This document shows, piece after piece, positions 43,613 through 55,214 of a DNA stretch of 64,000 nucleotides. Position 1 is the first letter of the stretch, and the number at the start of each line of letters is the position of its first letter. The notes below the pieces were generated by a model. It searched no databases, had not been told where the DNA came from, and saw only the letters and a list, made by a program, of their open reading frames with translations. The translations under genes were made by a program, and so were the position numbers. This DNA comes from Myrica gale (lineage: Eukaryota > Streptophyta > Magnoliopsida > Fagales > Myricaceae): assembly GCA_963930655.1 (NCBI GenBank), contig OZ005607.1, positions 14,710,874 through 14,774,873 on the forward strand, written 5' to 3'.

Positions 43613-45423
43613 GGAAGTATCACCTCTGCAAATTTAAAGAAGCTTAATTTATCCTTTAACAAGCTATCGGGATCCTTACCAGCCAATGTAGGGCATTGTT
43701 CGGCAAAAGTTATAGTGTGAGTGAGGTTATTATGTGAGTGTGTGAGTGTACGGGTGAGATTAGAAGTTGAGAAATCTAATAGCTGAAAAAATGCCACATC
43801 ATTTAATGAACCCGACCCACGAAACCGACCCGATTTCATTTAATGATGTGACATTTTTTCAGTCATTAGATTTCTCAACTTCTAATCTCACCCGTCCACT
43901 CACACACTCACACAATAAGCTCACTCACACTATAACCAGCGCCGGCACTGTTTCATCATAGATCTGAGTAATAATATGCTCTCAGGTTACTTGTCCAGAA
44001 TCCAAAGCTGGGAAAATTTCGTCGAAGTCGTTCAGTTAAGTTCAAACCTTTTGACAGGAAACTTGCCGAGCAAAACTTCTCAGTTCTTGAGGCTGACTTC
44101 ACTTAAGATATCCAAAAACATGTTAGTGGGTGCTCTACCAACAGTAATAGGAACATATCCGGAATTGAAAGAGATTGATCTTAGCCTCAACCAGCTTAAT
44201 GGGCTCCTCTTTCCAAGCCTTTTTCACCTCAACCAAACTGGCTTACCTTAACCTTTCTGGGAACAATTTCTATGGGTCAATACCTCTTCAAGAAATTGGA
44301 GATGTTAGTTCAATAGGTTCTGTGGAAGAGTTGGTGTCTCTTGATCTGTCCAATAACTCGTTGAGTGGCCATTTGCCCCCAGGGATAAGTAAGTTTCATA
44401 ACTTGGTCATGGTGTATCTTGACCTTTCTGACAACAAGTTAGAAGGAAGCCTCCCTGATGACTTTCCAGATAAGTTGGAAGTATTCAATGTGTCTTTCAA
44501 TAATTTCACTGTTGTTGTACCTGAAAACTTAAGGAAGTTCCCTGATTCAGCATTCCATCCTGGAAATTCCTTGCTCATTTCTCCTTATGCGCCATCATCT
44601 CCCAAAGATGTCCCAAATCTGACTCTGAGGATACGCAGTTCACATATGAAAAATGCAATTAGAATTGCCCTAATTACTGGCTTGGTTGGTTGCACTGCCC
44701 TCATATCTCTTACATGCATATGGATCCATTATGGAAGCCGCTGGAAGGAAAATAGGACCAGTTCAATAGAAAATAGTGCTAAGAAAGGGGTTGCCGGAGA
44801 ATGTTCACCCATTTCTCATAGATCAGGACCCAACAGAAATGTGGAACCATCATTATCTTCGCTCACATTTGATAAAGATATTTGCCCGTTATCGCAAGTT
44901 GAATCTGCACATGATGGTGGGGACACCTCATCAGCTGTAAAGGAGCCTAAAGATCACAGCCATCCAGAATCATTGAAAACAGGGAAAAGAGTATCTTCTT
45001 CTATGTCCCTCTTGTCATCTTCAAACCCGTCACCTTCTAAAAATCAACAGCTGCCTGATAATCCTGGTGTGGTCAATGTTTGTTCTCCAGAGAAGTTACT
45101 CGGGGATTTACATCTGTTTGATGGTCATTTTCTGTTCACAGCAGAGGATCTTTCACGTGCTCCGGCCGAAGTCATTGGAAAGAGTTGTCATGGAACATTG
45201 TACAAAGCTGCACTGGACTCTGGGGATGTATTGGCTGTTAAATGGTTAAGAGAGGAAATAGTGAAAATACGGAAGGAATTTACAAGGGAAGTAAAGAAAC
45301 TTGGGAACATCAAACATCCAAATTTAGTTTCTCTGCAGGGTTATTACTGCAGCCCAAACGAGCATGAGAAGCTGATTTTATCGAATTATTTAAATGCACA
45401 ACCTCTTGCACTCTATCTTCAGG
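43613..45423 (+). pseudogene. RLK exon 2: central LRRs, membrane segment, kinase N-lobe
   Basis: After the copia TSD the exon opens with SITSANLKKLNLSFNKLSGS. It is interrupted at 43702-43943 by a MITE and resumes IIDLSNNMLSGYLSRIQSW (first residues restored by removing the MITE). A one-base insertion near 44210 changes frame. From about 44213 the frame is open to the splice donor: LRRs, ENLRRFP-type cap (VPENLRKFPDSAFHPGNSLL), membrane segment IALITGLVGCTALISLTCIW, a Ser-rich juxtamembrane part, then AEDLSRAPAEVIGKSCHGTL and LAVKWLRE with the ATP-anchoring Lys. It ends YLQ-G|GTAAG at 45423. Confidence 0.88.
43702..43943. mobile_element. MULE-type fold-back MITE in RLK exon 2
   Basis: 242 bp, almost entirely two inverted arms (AAGTTGAGAAATCTAAT and ATTAGATTTCTCAACTT, and beyond). 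Flanks GGCATTGTTC and GGCACTGTTT (8 of 10) are the likely 10-bp TSD. The same family is at 48693-48939 with an exact 10-bp TSD. TSD length and GG-starting long arms suggest a Mutator-like MITE. It brings in-frame stops. Confidence 0.8.
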
Positions 45424-46719
45424 GTAAGATTCGTTTTTGTTTGTTTGACAATTGGCACTGATCCTAGAATTGAACTGTTTTGGCTTCATAAGTTACATTC
45501 ATAGCATAATCAACCAATTGTAGGCTGTCATCTGATCTGTTCTGTAGTAAGATGCTAAGTTCAAAGCTGACTCAACTGTATAACAATGTGCCACTCTCAT
45601 TTCAGCTGGAATGAAATTTTCTCTTCTAGAAATGAGCAATTGCTCAGATGGTTTAGGTCATGGATTCTGATTGGTGTTGCTTAACCAATTAGATCTGAAC
45701 GCTACGTGAAGCAAATGTTTGCCATTTGACAGTCTATCTGTCACTGTGTTCCTGATGACCCCCCCCCCCCCGGTCCCCTTTCTCAACCACAAAAGCGTCT
45801 TTTATCAATTAGTTATCCAGTAATTTGCGAAAGAGTTTCCTAATATTACCTGACAACATTATCTAGTCAGGCCATTGCTATCCCAGTTTGCCTATGCAAT
45901 CCTAAACTAGGCAATATCCTTGAGTACCTGTCCTTTAGTGACGTGGTTACTTACAGAATTGTTGGATAGTCATTCATTTGATCTTACCAGAAGATTATAC
46001 TGACAATGATCATATTGTTCGCCAAGATCTTTTGTGATCACTGAACTCCCCAGCTGGTTTGCAGAACTTGTGTTCACGAATCAGTATTCTTAAAATGCTT
46101 TTCTTTCCCGTAGGGTCATACACCTGGTTGATCTGGATTCATCTGGACATCCGAAAATTCACCTTTGTTCATTTGGGTTCATAACCTGTGTTTTCTACAA
46201 TTTCTTGTACAAAATTTCATTAGTTCGGATGTTACATAACTCTAAAAGAAAATGCACTTGGGATATGGTGACATGGTACTGTAGAAGAGCAAGTGGAAGA
46301 TAAATTTCAATATCATCTGGCTCTCATTGCAATCACTCTCATAAAACTGTTGATTTGCACTTGTGTTTTTTTCAGATTGGTGGTTTACATGTTGCATGTC
46401 CACCACTGGGGAGATTATTGGTGCTTATCGTTTTTTTCTCTTTCCTTATACTTTCTTATCTTCCATTTCTTTAGGCTTTCAAGACTTATTGACTCCTTAA
46501 ATTAAAGTTGCGGACGGAGTTTAGAACCTTAACGCACCTCCTGATTCTGTTATTCCATTTGTAGGTATGCAATAATGAGACTTAATGATATATTTATGAC
46601 AGTGAAGCCAGCCTCCTAGCTTTTTGTATAAAAGATATTCTGTTTAAATAATCCTTTTTAGGCTTAATTCCAGTATCTGATCCAAGAATTATGTTGCGTG
46701 CCTTTTATGTCTTCCACAG
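45424..46719 (+). other. RLK intron 2
   Basis: GTAAGATTCG at the donor, CTTCCACAG at the acceptor. Joining the exons gives LYLQ-D-MEPRKLPPLSLGE, matching the family. A C-run lies near 45760. No element is recognised. Confidence 0.8.
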
Positions 46720-47309
46720 ATATGGAACCTAGAAAACTGCCACCCTTGTCTCTTGGTGAAAGGCGTAGGGTTGCGGTAGATGTTGCCCGATGTCTGAACT
46801 ACCTACACAACGAGAAGGCAATACCCCATGGAAACCTCAAGTCCAGTAACATTTTGTTAGAAACTCCTAATCTGAATGTGCTTCTAACTGATTACAGTCT
46901 GCACCGAATCTTAACTCCAACTGGGACAGCCGAGCAAGTTTTGAATGCAGGTGCCCTTGGCTATAGCCCTCCTGAGTTTTCTAGCTCGAGTAAACCATGT
47001 TCATCATTAAAGAGTGATGTGTATGCATTTGGGGTTATCTTGTTAGAGCTTCTAACCAGTAAAAGTTCAGACGATATAGTTTCGGGTATCCCACATGTGG
47101 TTGACCTGACTGACTGGGTGAGGTTATTGGCAGGAGAGAGTCGTTCTGATGAGTGCTTTGACAGGTTGATTCTGGAAAAGCGCAGTTTGGAGCACCATCC
47201 TAGAGTTCTTGATCATATGCTACAGGTGGCTCTAAGATGCATCCTTTCAGCATCTGAGAGGCTTGACATGAAAACAGTTTTTGAAGATCTTTCAAGGATA
47301 CAGTGTTAA
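46720..47309 (+). CDS. RLK exon 3: kinase C-lobe
   Basis: Open to the stop at 47307-47309 (SRIQC*). Shows VDVARCLNYLHNEKAIPHGN with the HRD Asp replaced (HGNLK), LLTDYSLHR instead of DFG, LGYSPPEF as the APE-like segment, then LKSDVYAFGVILLELLT and VDLTDWVRLL. Loss of the catalytic and metal-binding Asp residues is normal for this receptor-like group and marks a pseudokinase, probably a signalling scaffold. The frame has no break, so it looks less decayed than the ectodomain exons. Confidence 0.88.
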
Positions 47310-48692
47310 AATATCACCCGTTACAACAGGAGCTCTTAACTGTCGTTGTTGGCACTAAGATCATGTATTCTTTTTATTTCCGAAACTAGTTGTTTGTTCT
47401 TCATTTCTTTAATTGTTTCAGTTCGTTTGTCATCCATTCCTGTAAATGATGATTCTGGCTAGTACTGTAGTAACTTGAGGGTAGGAAGCGAAGTTCTTTG
47501 TAGATGGGAAGGGATAATCATTCTGTCCAAACCCTTGTTTGGGAATGTAATTTAACATTGATTCATGGTGTTATTTATTAAGGAAATCATCTTGCAATAT
47601 GTTTTGTCTATGTGAATCATTTACTTTTGTAGGCTAAATAACGACCAATAAGAAGATGAAATATTATGGATTTTTTTCACCTATATATTTTGTTCTTTTA
47701 TTCAGTTGGTATTGCATGCATAAGCCCCATAGCTTAGTCATGGACTCGCTTGCAGGCAGTACAATTTTTCAAATCCAGTTCTACCTCTGGATACAGTTAG
47801 TCTAACTAGTGAAGATCATCCTTCTAGCCATTGGACTATTGCCCTTGTGTGAAAATAACATTTTTATTTCACCTCCACTCAAAACTAAAAACACTTTGGC
47901 TTAAAATTATTTTATGATCAACTTATACACAAGTCACTATCTATATGTTTATGGTGTTTACAAGCCAATGGGTAAACAAAATTCTGGCGTTAGATGTGTC
48001 TTAAATATTATAGAACCTGCACGATCCAAAAAGAAATAATATTTAATAATGTAAAACTCCATGCAATTTAAGCCCAATATATAGAAGTTAATGTGCATTG
48101 TCTCTGTGATGATTGCTCCAAACAATTTTTAGGTTAGAATCCTCTTCAAAGACAGTTTTTTCACTGAGCCATACACATTCCTAGAGCTACTCAATGGAAA
48201 AGGAAAAAATGGCGATCCTAGTGACCTGCCTCTGTTGAACTTCTCGAGCCTGTTTAAAACCATCACGCGGGTCAAATTCTGGAGGGGTGCATTGCATGAA
48301 TGTGTACATTTGACCCCTTTTCTAGTAACAAAAATTGAAGAAAACCTACTTCATTGGAACAAAAAACCTAGATTAGAGATGTATTTTAGCGATCCGTATC
48401 CGGTATCCATATGAGAAGTCGACATACAACGACTTTTGGGGTCGTCACAGAATATTAGAGATTTTGCGAAGAATAGTATTGTTGGAAAAAGTCAACAGAT
48501 TAATATTCCAAAATATATGTTTGGTCTTTGCTAGAACTGGCCATCAGGGATGATGAAGACCGACGTAATAAGGTGGTTGCAAAAAATTGTTTGGAGCGAC
48601 TGTGCAGGCAAGTTGTTTGCTCTGCACAATGTTCCGGCCGTCATCGGCAATTAGAAAGTACCCACGAGGGAATCGACTAGCGACGTCAATCA
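47310..48692. other. 3' flank of the RLK, no gene
   Basis: Probable 3' UTR for the first ~250 bp, then AT-rich intergenic sequence. No coding frame or RNA gene is recognised. The stretch near 48400-48690 has higher complexity but no motif I can name. Confidence 0.5.
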
Positions 48693-48939
48693 GGCACCGG
48701 TTATTATGTGAGTGGGGTTATTGTGTGAGTGTGTGAGTGGACGGGTGAGATTAGAAGTTGAGAAATCTAATGGCTGAAAAAACGCCACGTCATTTAATGA
48801 AATCGGGTCGGTTTCGCGGGTCGGGTTCGTGGGTCGGTTTCATTAAATGACGTGGCAATTTTTCAGCCATTAGATTTCTCAACTTCTAATCTCACCCGTC
48901 CACTCACACAATAACCTCAATCACACAATAACTTTTGTC
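48693..48939. mobile_element. MULE-type fold-back MITE, second copy (TSD ACGTCAATCA)
   Basis: 247 bp flanked by the exact 10-mer ACGTCAATCA at 48683-48692 and 48940-48949. Long inverted arms include GACGGGTGAGATTAGAAGTT and GAAATCTAATGGCTGAAAAA. A short GC-rich centre (GGGTCGGTTTCGCGGG) replaces the centre of the exon 2 copy. Confidence 0.88.
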
Positions 48940-48973
48940 ACGTCAATCATTCTAACATCCGATGTCTCGATTA

Positions 48974-49177
48974 GGGGCGTTTGTTTTCCAATATTTTTAC
49001 CCCTCAATATTTCCAAACAATTATAAAATAATATCTCTCTCCTCATTAAATTATAAAATAATATTATATTATTCAATTAAATTTTCTCTCTCCTCACTTT
49101 TTCATAAAATACTATACTTTTTCACAAACCTCAATACCCAAAATTTTCAAAACCCTGATATTTTCACAAACAAACCG
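48974..49177. mobile_element. Tourist-like MITE
   Basis: Begins GGGGCGTTTGTTTTCC after TTA and ends AACAAACCG before TGA, which may be a mutated TTA. The interior is AT-rich with TCTCTCTCCTCA blocks. Resembles the elements at 22542 and 59573. Confidence 0.55.
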
Positions 49178-51712
49178 TGAATTCAAAGAGTTATCATTTT
49201 CTTTCATGGAAAATTTTATCCAAACAGATACTCCAACGATATGTCGCCGAAGCCACCAATGTGCTACGTTTCCTGCCATTCCTCAATCAGTTCATATATT
49301 CAGGTGGGAAACTTTGCCAAGCTAGGACCTCAATCCAATAATGCATAAAAAAATCATTCTTGCATCACACGGATGATATTTATTTGATTCAAATCAGGGC
49401 CCCAATGGTAAAGCAGTTTAGGCGGCTTAGGGTCTTCAAGCATAAGCACCTACAAGTAAATAAAATGATACATTATGTCTATTTAAAAAAAAAAAAAAAA
49501 AAGTCTTCTATACCCTATGGCACACGTTATATCCATTAACTATAAGCTTTGTATAAATTATCAGCTTTAACACATTACCACTTCCATCTAATAATATTAG
49601 ATACTTAGCGCAATCTCAAATTTTTCTGTCAACTTGGATAGAGATTGAGTTTTGTTATTTGAAACGATAATAATACCCTCAATGACTTATTGAACTGACA
49701 AAAGTACTGTCGATATGATATCAACGTCTATGCAAAGTGGGTCAAATGTATTATTATCATTCAGTCTAATTTGACGGAGAGTTATAAAGTGTATAAGATT
49801 GAAAATTAGAAGGGGTAGTTTAGTTGTAATTTGTTATAATTGATAAAGAGTCTGACGTAAAAAGTGAAACGTATCAGTTTGTAATTAGTGCACCTAATTT
49901 TCCAGACCGATTCGTCTACTCTCTTGGTGTGAAGTTGTTGAAGTTAAAACATACAAATATTGCCTGTTGCATCAATAAGCGTATGGGAGGCTAAAGCTAG
50001 CTTCCCTTATACTGTCTAGAGAGCTAAAGTGTCAGACCAAAAAAAAGTGGCACAAAATTCATTCCTAAATGGCTACCAAAGTTGGCAATATTAAAAGGCG
50101 ATATTGTGGACCTTTTCCTCATACTCCTTTTCTTCCATGTACTTGGAGACCATATATATATATTGCTTCTTGAAACCTCAGAAACCTTTTCCTCGTCTAA
50201 AAAGATCGCCTCTTGTTATCTCCATCGCAACAACTCCGAACGCATTCAAAACTCTGATCAACAACCCGTTCCTGATTCTAAAATTTTCCTCCTCCAGTTT
50301 CTAGAATCCTAGTCCCAGTTATCCACGAAATGACCTTTGCCCGATCATGAGGTTTTCTTTGAATCTTATTTATTCCAATAATTTGCTTTCATTAAATTAT
50401 TGTATAAGATTCTCTAAGTCATGTTTGAAGCACTTTCAACTGTCAAAAGAAAATGATAAATTTACAAAATTACTGTGAGACATTAAGCACAAAAGCCTAA
50501 TTGGTTCAGATCCTAACTGAAAACCTGATTTATTACAAGATTAAATTTTAGTTTGAGCGGCTAAAAATTACCACTTACACCAACAACTTACTTTATTATA
50601 ACAATAATCAAATTTTATAATTTATTTTATATTTCTAACACTCTCCATCACGTGTGGTTCAAGCTCTCACTCAATAGGCCGGTTCAACGCGTAGATATTT
50701 TAGTTGGAGTGAAGGTTAAGCGCCTCGTCATGGTTTGAACTCAAGAGCTGCTCTAATACCATGTGAAACTACCATTTATTTCAAAAGCTTAAGCGGCTAG
50801 AAATGTGTAAACTTTCTAATTTTTTTGAATAAATATTATAGTACACTCCATATTTATAAGGTAAAATCAAAGTGCCCCTTTAATTTCAATTTGTCTGATT
50901 ATGTCCATCAAGTTGTAAAAAATAATAATAATAATTAATTGCTCCCCCCTTTCAATTTGACCGTTCAACCAGACATAAAGTGATATTGATTGACCGAAAT
51001 GCACTTCCAGGACAAAATTTAAAAAAAATGAATTAAATATTAAAAAAATAAAATTTGTATTTTTAACTTTTTTAATTTCTTTTTTTTTAGTAATTTTATC
51101 TTAGAGGTACATTTTGAGATAAAATTAGAAAAATAAAAAATAAAAAATAAAAAATAAAATAGAAATAGTATTTAAGGTTTTAATTTTTATATTTATACAT
51201 ATATATATATATATATTATTTTTATTTTTTAACTTTCTTAATTTATTAGTAATTTTATCTTGGAAAGACATTTCAATCACTTTTTGTCTGGTTTAACAGT
51301 CAAATCGAACGGGAAGCGAGAACTTGAGGGGCATAATCAGAAGGCAGATACAACACGTATAGTTCATTTTGTTGTCCAATTCTCATATAACAAAAATCAT
51401 ATTTCTATGGTGAAATGTCAAAAATCATTAGTTCATGGATGCAGTATGAATGACCTCATAATTCAGCGTGAAAATATATTTAAACCAAAGTTTTGCTTAA
51501 TTTTGAGGCGTCCCCCTTTGGTTTACCCCTGATTGGAGCAGTGCCCTGGAAAAGAGGTTCCAATATATATTGGTTCATCAAAGAAGTTCATATCTAAATT
51601 AATTTTCAGCACCAAACAATTGCGAGGAACATGACAATTAAAATGAAAAGTAAAAAAATAGGTCCCCATATATATTTATGGTGTCTATATATAAAAGAAA
51701 GTTTCAAATTTA
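49178..51712. other. Intergenic, simple repeats and a possible TRIM
   Basis: AT-rich. Simple repeats include poly-A near 49485, (ATA)n near 50930, AAAAATAAAAAATAAAA near 51140 and (AT)n near 51195. At 50530-50870, GAGCGGCTAAAAA and AAGCGGCTAGAAA mark two similar blocks. Between them TACCATGTGAAACTACC follows GCTCTAATACCA, a one-mismatch minus-strand tRNA-Met primer site. This could be a terminal-repeat-in-miniature element. No gene is seen. Confidence 0.45.
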
Positions 51713-52117
51713 GGGAAATTGGCATTTTAGTCCCTAGGTTTTGGGCACTTTTTCATTTTAGTCCTTCAGTTTCAACTTTCAAATTTTTAGTCCTTGAGTT
51801 TTCTTGTTTTGACGAAATGGTCCTTCCGTCAGTTTGTCGTCCATATGTTTAACGGCACATGTAGCGGTCGACCGGGTATATGTGTTAAAAGTGAGCGGTC
51901 GACCTCTACATGAAGCGGTCGACCGCTACATGTAGCGGTCGAACGGGTCAAAATTACTGACGTGTCATAGAGCTCCGTGAAGCATATGGACGGCAGACTG
52001 ACGGAAGGACCATTTTGTCAAACAATGAAAACTCAAGAATTAAAAATTTGAAAGTTGAAATTGAAGGACTAAAATGAAAAAATGTCCAAAACCTAGGGAT
52101 TAAAAAGTGAATTTCCC
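51713..52117. mobile_element. Fold-back element with exact 9-bp TSD TCAAATTTA
   Basis: 405 bp between TCAAATTTA (51704-51712) and TCAAATTTA (52118-52126). Ends GGGAAATTGGCATTTTAG and, inverted, GGGAAATTCACTTTTTAA. Arms of ~150 bp pair throughout. The centre (51855-51950) holds four GCGGTCGACC palindromes. The 9-bp TSD and long arms fit Mutator-like MITEs. No coding frame. Confidence 0.85.
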
Positions 52118-52180
52118 TCAAATTTAATGTGGTGTTTGAGTGTCCTATCAAAATTTTGGTCCGATTAAAAAAATTAGGCT

Positions 52181-52495
52181 TAATGACACTGTAGGTCCTT
52201 GTGGTATTAACTTTTGACAAATTAGTTCCTGAGGTAACATTTTCAACAAAATAATCCTTGAAATCACCTATATAAGTAAAAATGGGTCCCTCCATCATAT
52301 AACCCGCTAACAATTGACACGTCAGCACGAATAGAAAGTGGATTTGTGTCACACTAATCCAACTCATCAAAAGCCTTTAATTTTCTCCCAAATTAATTTC
52401 CACCTCACCATCCTATTTAGCTCAGCCTAATGACGTTGCACCACTACCCAAATTAATTTGTCAAAAAGTAATACCATAGGGATCTATATTTTTTC
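52181..52495. mobile_element. Fold-back MITE-like block
   Basis: CCTTGTGGTATTAACTTTTG at 52198 is matched in inverted orientation by CAAAAAGTAATACCATAGGG near 52462. The ends are not sharp and no TSD is visible. Confidence 0.5.
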
Positions 52496-54137
52496 TCCCT
52501 ATTAAATGATTTCTTTTTTAGTATAATATTGATTCAAATTTTCTCATTCTTTCATTTTTTTTACCAACTTTTATAAACTATATGTAACTCTCGTTCCTAA
52601 AATTTTAACATTGAAACACCACGAAGTGAAATAGATTTTTCAGGCAAAAGCCGTGCGTTGTTGGCCTATGAAATGTTTGATGTAACATTCATACTACTCA
52701 TGCCAGTAAGAATATTGATATAAGCTTTGAAAAAAAAGAATGATATAAACTATGACGACCTATCTTGTTGTCTAGCTGTCACATATGATTGCTTAGTTAA
52801 AAAAAAATCCATTAAAAAAGGCCCGGGGTGAGACAGATTACGTTTTAATGACTCCATAAAAAGCAAGAATATTTCCATATCTACTCCAGACATTTATTAC
52901 AGTTGTAACAAGATATCTTAGGAAATTGCAGAAGGGTGAGCCTTAGGAAATTCAAACTTCAATCAAACAAAAATAAGAAGCATACCCCTCTCTCTCTCTC
53001 TTATTATTACATGACGAGGATGAATTTTGAGCCCTCTTGTGTACGTGACTCGGACAGACTTAGCCCAATTTTAATGTATCGGAGATAAACATCTCGGACA
53101 AACCTCGAAGACGTGCATAGACAATCTTCACTGCACATATCGAGTAAGTCGAAGTCGTAGGAATAATGTTGCGATGAAGATTTGAATTAAGATTTCATAA
53201 CTTATATATAAATAAAAAATAAAAACTAGGATTTCGTAGCCTTGGCCCCTAGTCATCATACCCAAGCCCTAGGGAGCAAACCATACCCTCTTGTCAATCG
53301 AGACAATCTTAAGAGAAAATTTCATTTTCTTTTGTTTGTGATATCCTCAAAACTAGAACACCATAATTCCTTTTTTTACTTCTTTTTTTGTATCCAATCT
53401 TTTCTTTGTTTTGTAAAGGTTTTTTTTTTTGGTACCCAATCAAAATGCACTGCCAACGAGATTCACAAGTAAAACAATGTGTATATTAATGTTTAGATGA
53501 TGTGTAACAAGTACAAAACAGCTATAAAACAACCGTAGATACAAGGGACAATATAAAATGTAAAATATGTGTACCATATCATAATTCTGGGGATCAAAAC
53601 AACGAGGATAACATAAAATGAGTGTTTTTTTGTGTAATTATGAAGATAATTTTTTAAGAAATATATTTTTTCTTTCAATCTTTATGAAAGTAATTGTGGG
53701 ACCTGAAAGTTATGTTTTTATTTTATAAAAACGAAATTATATGACCATGGTTTTACAATGGGGAACCTCTATCATGTGTTTGGGAAAAAAAGTTCTCTGA
53801 GATAGTGTAATTTTAGATTTTGCGAAGGTAGAGTATAGTTTCTGTGATTTTTTAATATTGGAAACCAAAAGTAATACGGAGTTGAATTTTTGGGACACCG
53901 AAATTATTGGTTGTTGAAAATATAATTGAAGGAGAAAAATAAAATTAAGGCTTAAAATCTGTTGCACCTATCGGAAGTTTAAGACATAAAAATATTTTCT
54001 AAATCAATACCCATATAATACACTCGGGTTTTAAAAGGCAAACACAGCAAATCCAGGAGAACTCGACTGTTTTTTTTGGCGAGCAAGCTTTGATTTCACA
54101 GGGGCAGTAAAATAAAAGGCCCTTACACCATCTTACA
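52496..54137. other. Intergenic, AT-rich
   Basis: No gene, RNA gene or element border recognised. The short frames on both strands are low-complexity. Confidence 0.5.
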
Positions 54138-54944
54138 TAGAGTTGTGCATTTTTTACCCTATCCGACTGTCCGATCTAAGTCTGACCCTTTGACCTGACT
54201 GGGTCGGGTGGAGTCGGAGTTGGATACCCGGATATGAATCCGATTGTGTACGACCCGACCCGATTAGGCGCACACAGTGAGATGCGCGTTTCACCTCCCC
54301 TTTAGTGAAACGCGCGTTTCACTGAAATCCCCTCCCCCTTTGAACTTCACGAATTTCAGCTCCCCCATTCGAACTTCACGAAAATCATTCTCATTCTCCC
54401 CCTTCGCAAAAACAAAACCTAACCCTAAGCTGCCACTTGCCGTCGCCGCCGCCAGTGCCCCCCAAGCTGCCACCGCTCTCCGTCACCTTGCGCCACACAG
54501 AGGCAGAGCTGCTCTGAATCCTTTTGACCGAAGCATCTTCTCTCTCTCTCTCTCTAAGAACCCTAAGTTGTCACCGACGTTCTCTGTCTCTCTCTCACAC
54601 TCTCATAAGTCATATGTTATCTTGCTTGTGAATCTGTGATTGCTGATTGGTAAATCGGGGGTTTGTGAAATACGACAACTCTAGCTTGACACTGACACTC
54701 GGTAATATCAAGCTTCATCTCATAAGTTTTGTTGTATTTGCTTATAGTTGGACAGCAAATCAGAAATAATTTGGAGTGTTGGTTTTGCATTGCTGTTCAG
54801 GTCAGTGACTCAGACTCGATGTATATTTTAGTATTTTATAAAATTTGAATGAAATTAATTATATGGAGATTGGAGGTCAGGACTTATGAATTGAGTTATT
54901 GGGTTCTGTTGTGTTGGAGATTAGAGATTGGTTTTGTTGGAGTG

Positions 54945-55200
54945 TTGGCTTATGAATTGGTTGTTGACTTGTTGTATTATGCTATTATATGAATTGGTTG
55001 CTGAAAATATATATGAATTGGTTGCAATATGAATTGGAATGTATGAATTTGTTACTGAAAATATATGAGTTGGTTTGTATGAATTGGTTACTGAAAATTT
55101 ATGAATTGATTGCTGTTGCAATATTAATTGGAATATATGAATTGGTTGCTGAAAAATATGAATTGGAATGTATGAATTGGTTGCTAAATTGGGTTGTATA
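54945..55200 (+). repeat. Degenerate TATGAATTGGTTGCTGAAAA repeat
   Basis: About ten imperfect copies of TGAATTGGTTG with intervening CTGAAAATATA, just upstream of the transposase start. Possibly subterminal binding sites or slippage product. Confidence 0.8.
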
Positions 55201-55214
55201 ATTTAACAGATATC

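Larger units (their letters stand above)
23041..47309 (+). pseudogene. LRR receptor-like kinase locus, At2g27060-like, disrupted by transposons
   Basis: A subfamily III-type LRR receptor-like protein: signal peptide, ~10-12 LRRs, one membrane segment and an atypical kinase domain. I recognise it as closest to Arabidopsis At2g27060 from its LRR and kinase phrases. The exons are 23041-26749 (with insertions), 43613-45423 and 46720-47309. Exon 1 carries a MITE, at least three one-base shifts and a 1.6-kb DNA element whose 3' part is triplicated together with the exon end. Intron 1 is ~17 kb of nested retroelements. Exon 2 has a MULE-type MITE and one shift. The kinase replaces HRDLK by PHGNLK and DFG by DYS, so it would be a pseudokinase even when intact. 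As sequenced it cannot give a full receptor; a truncated transcript from the kinase exons is possible. Confidence 0.88.

Noticed and set aside
54277..54639. 120-codon Pro/Ser-rich frame as a transit-peptide gene
   Set aside because: Lies in the leader of the hAT element between its end and the transposase start, low complexity, no downstream domain.
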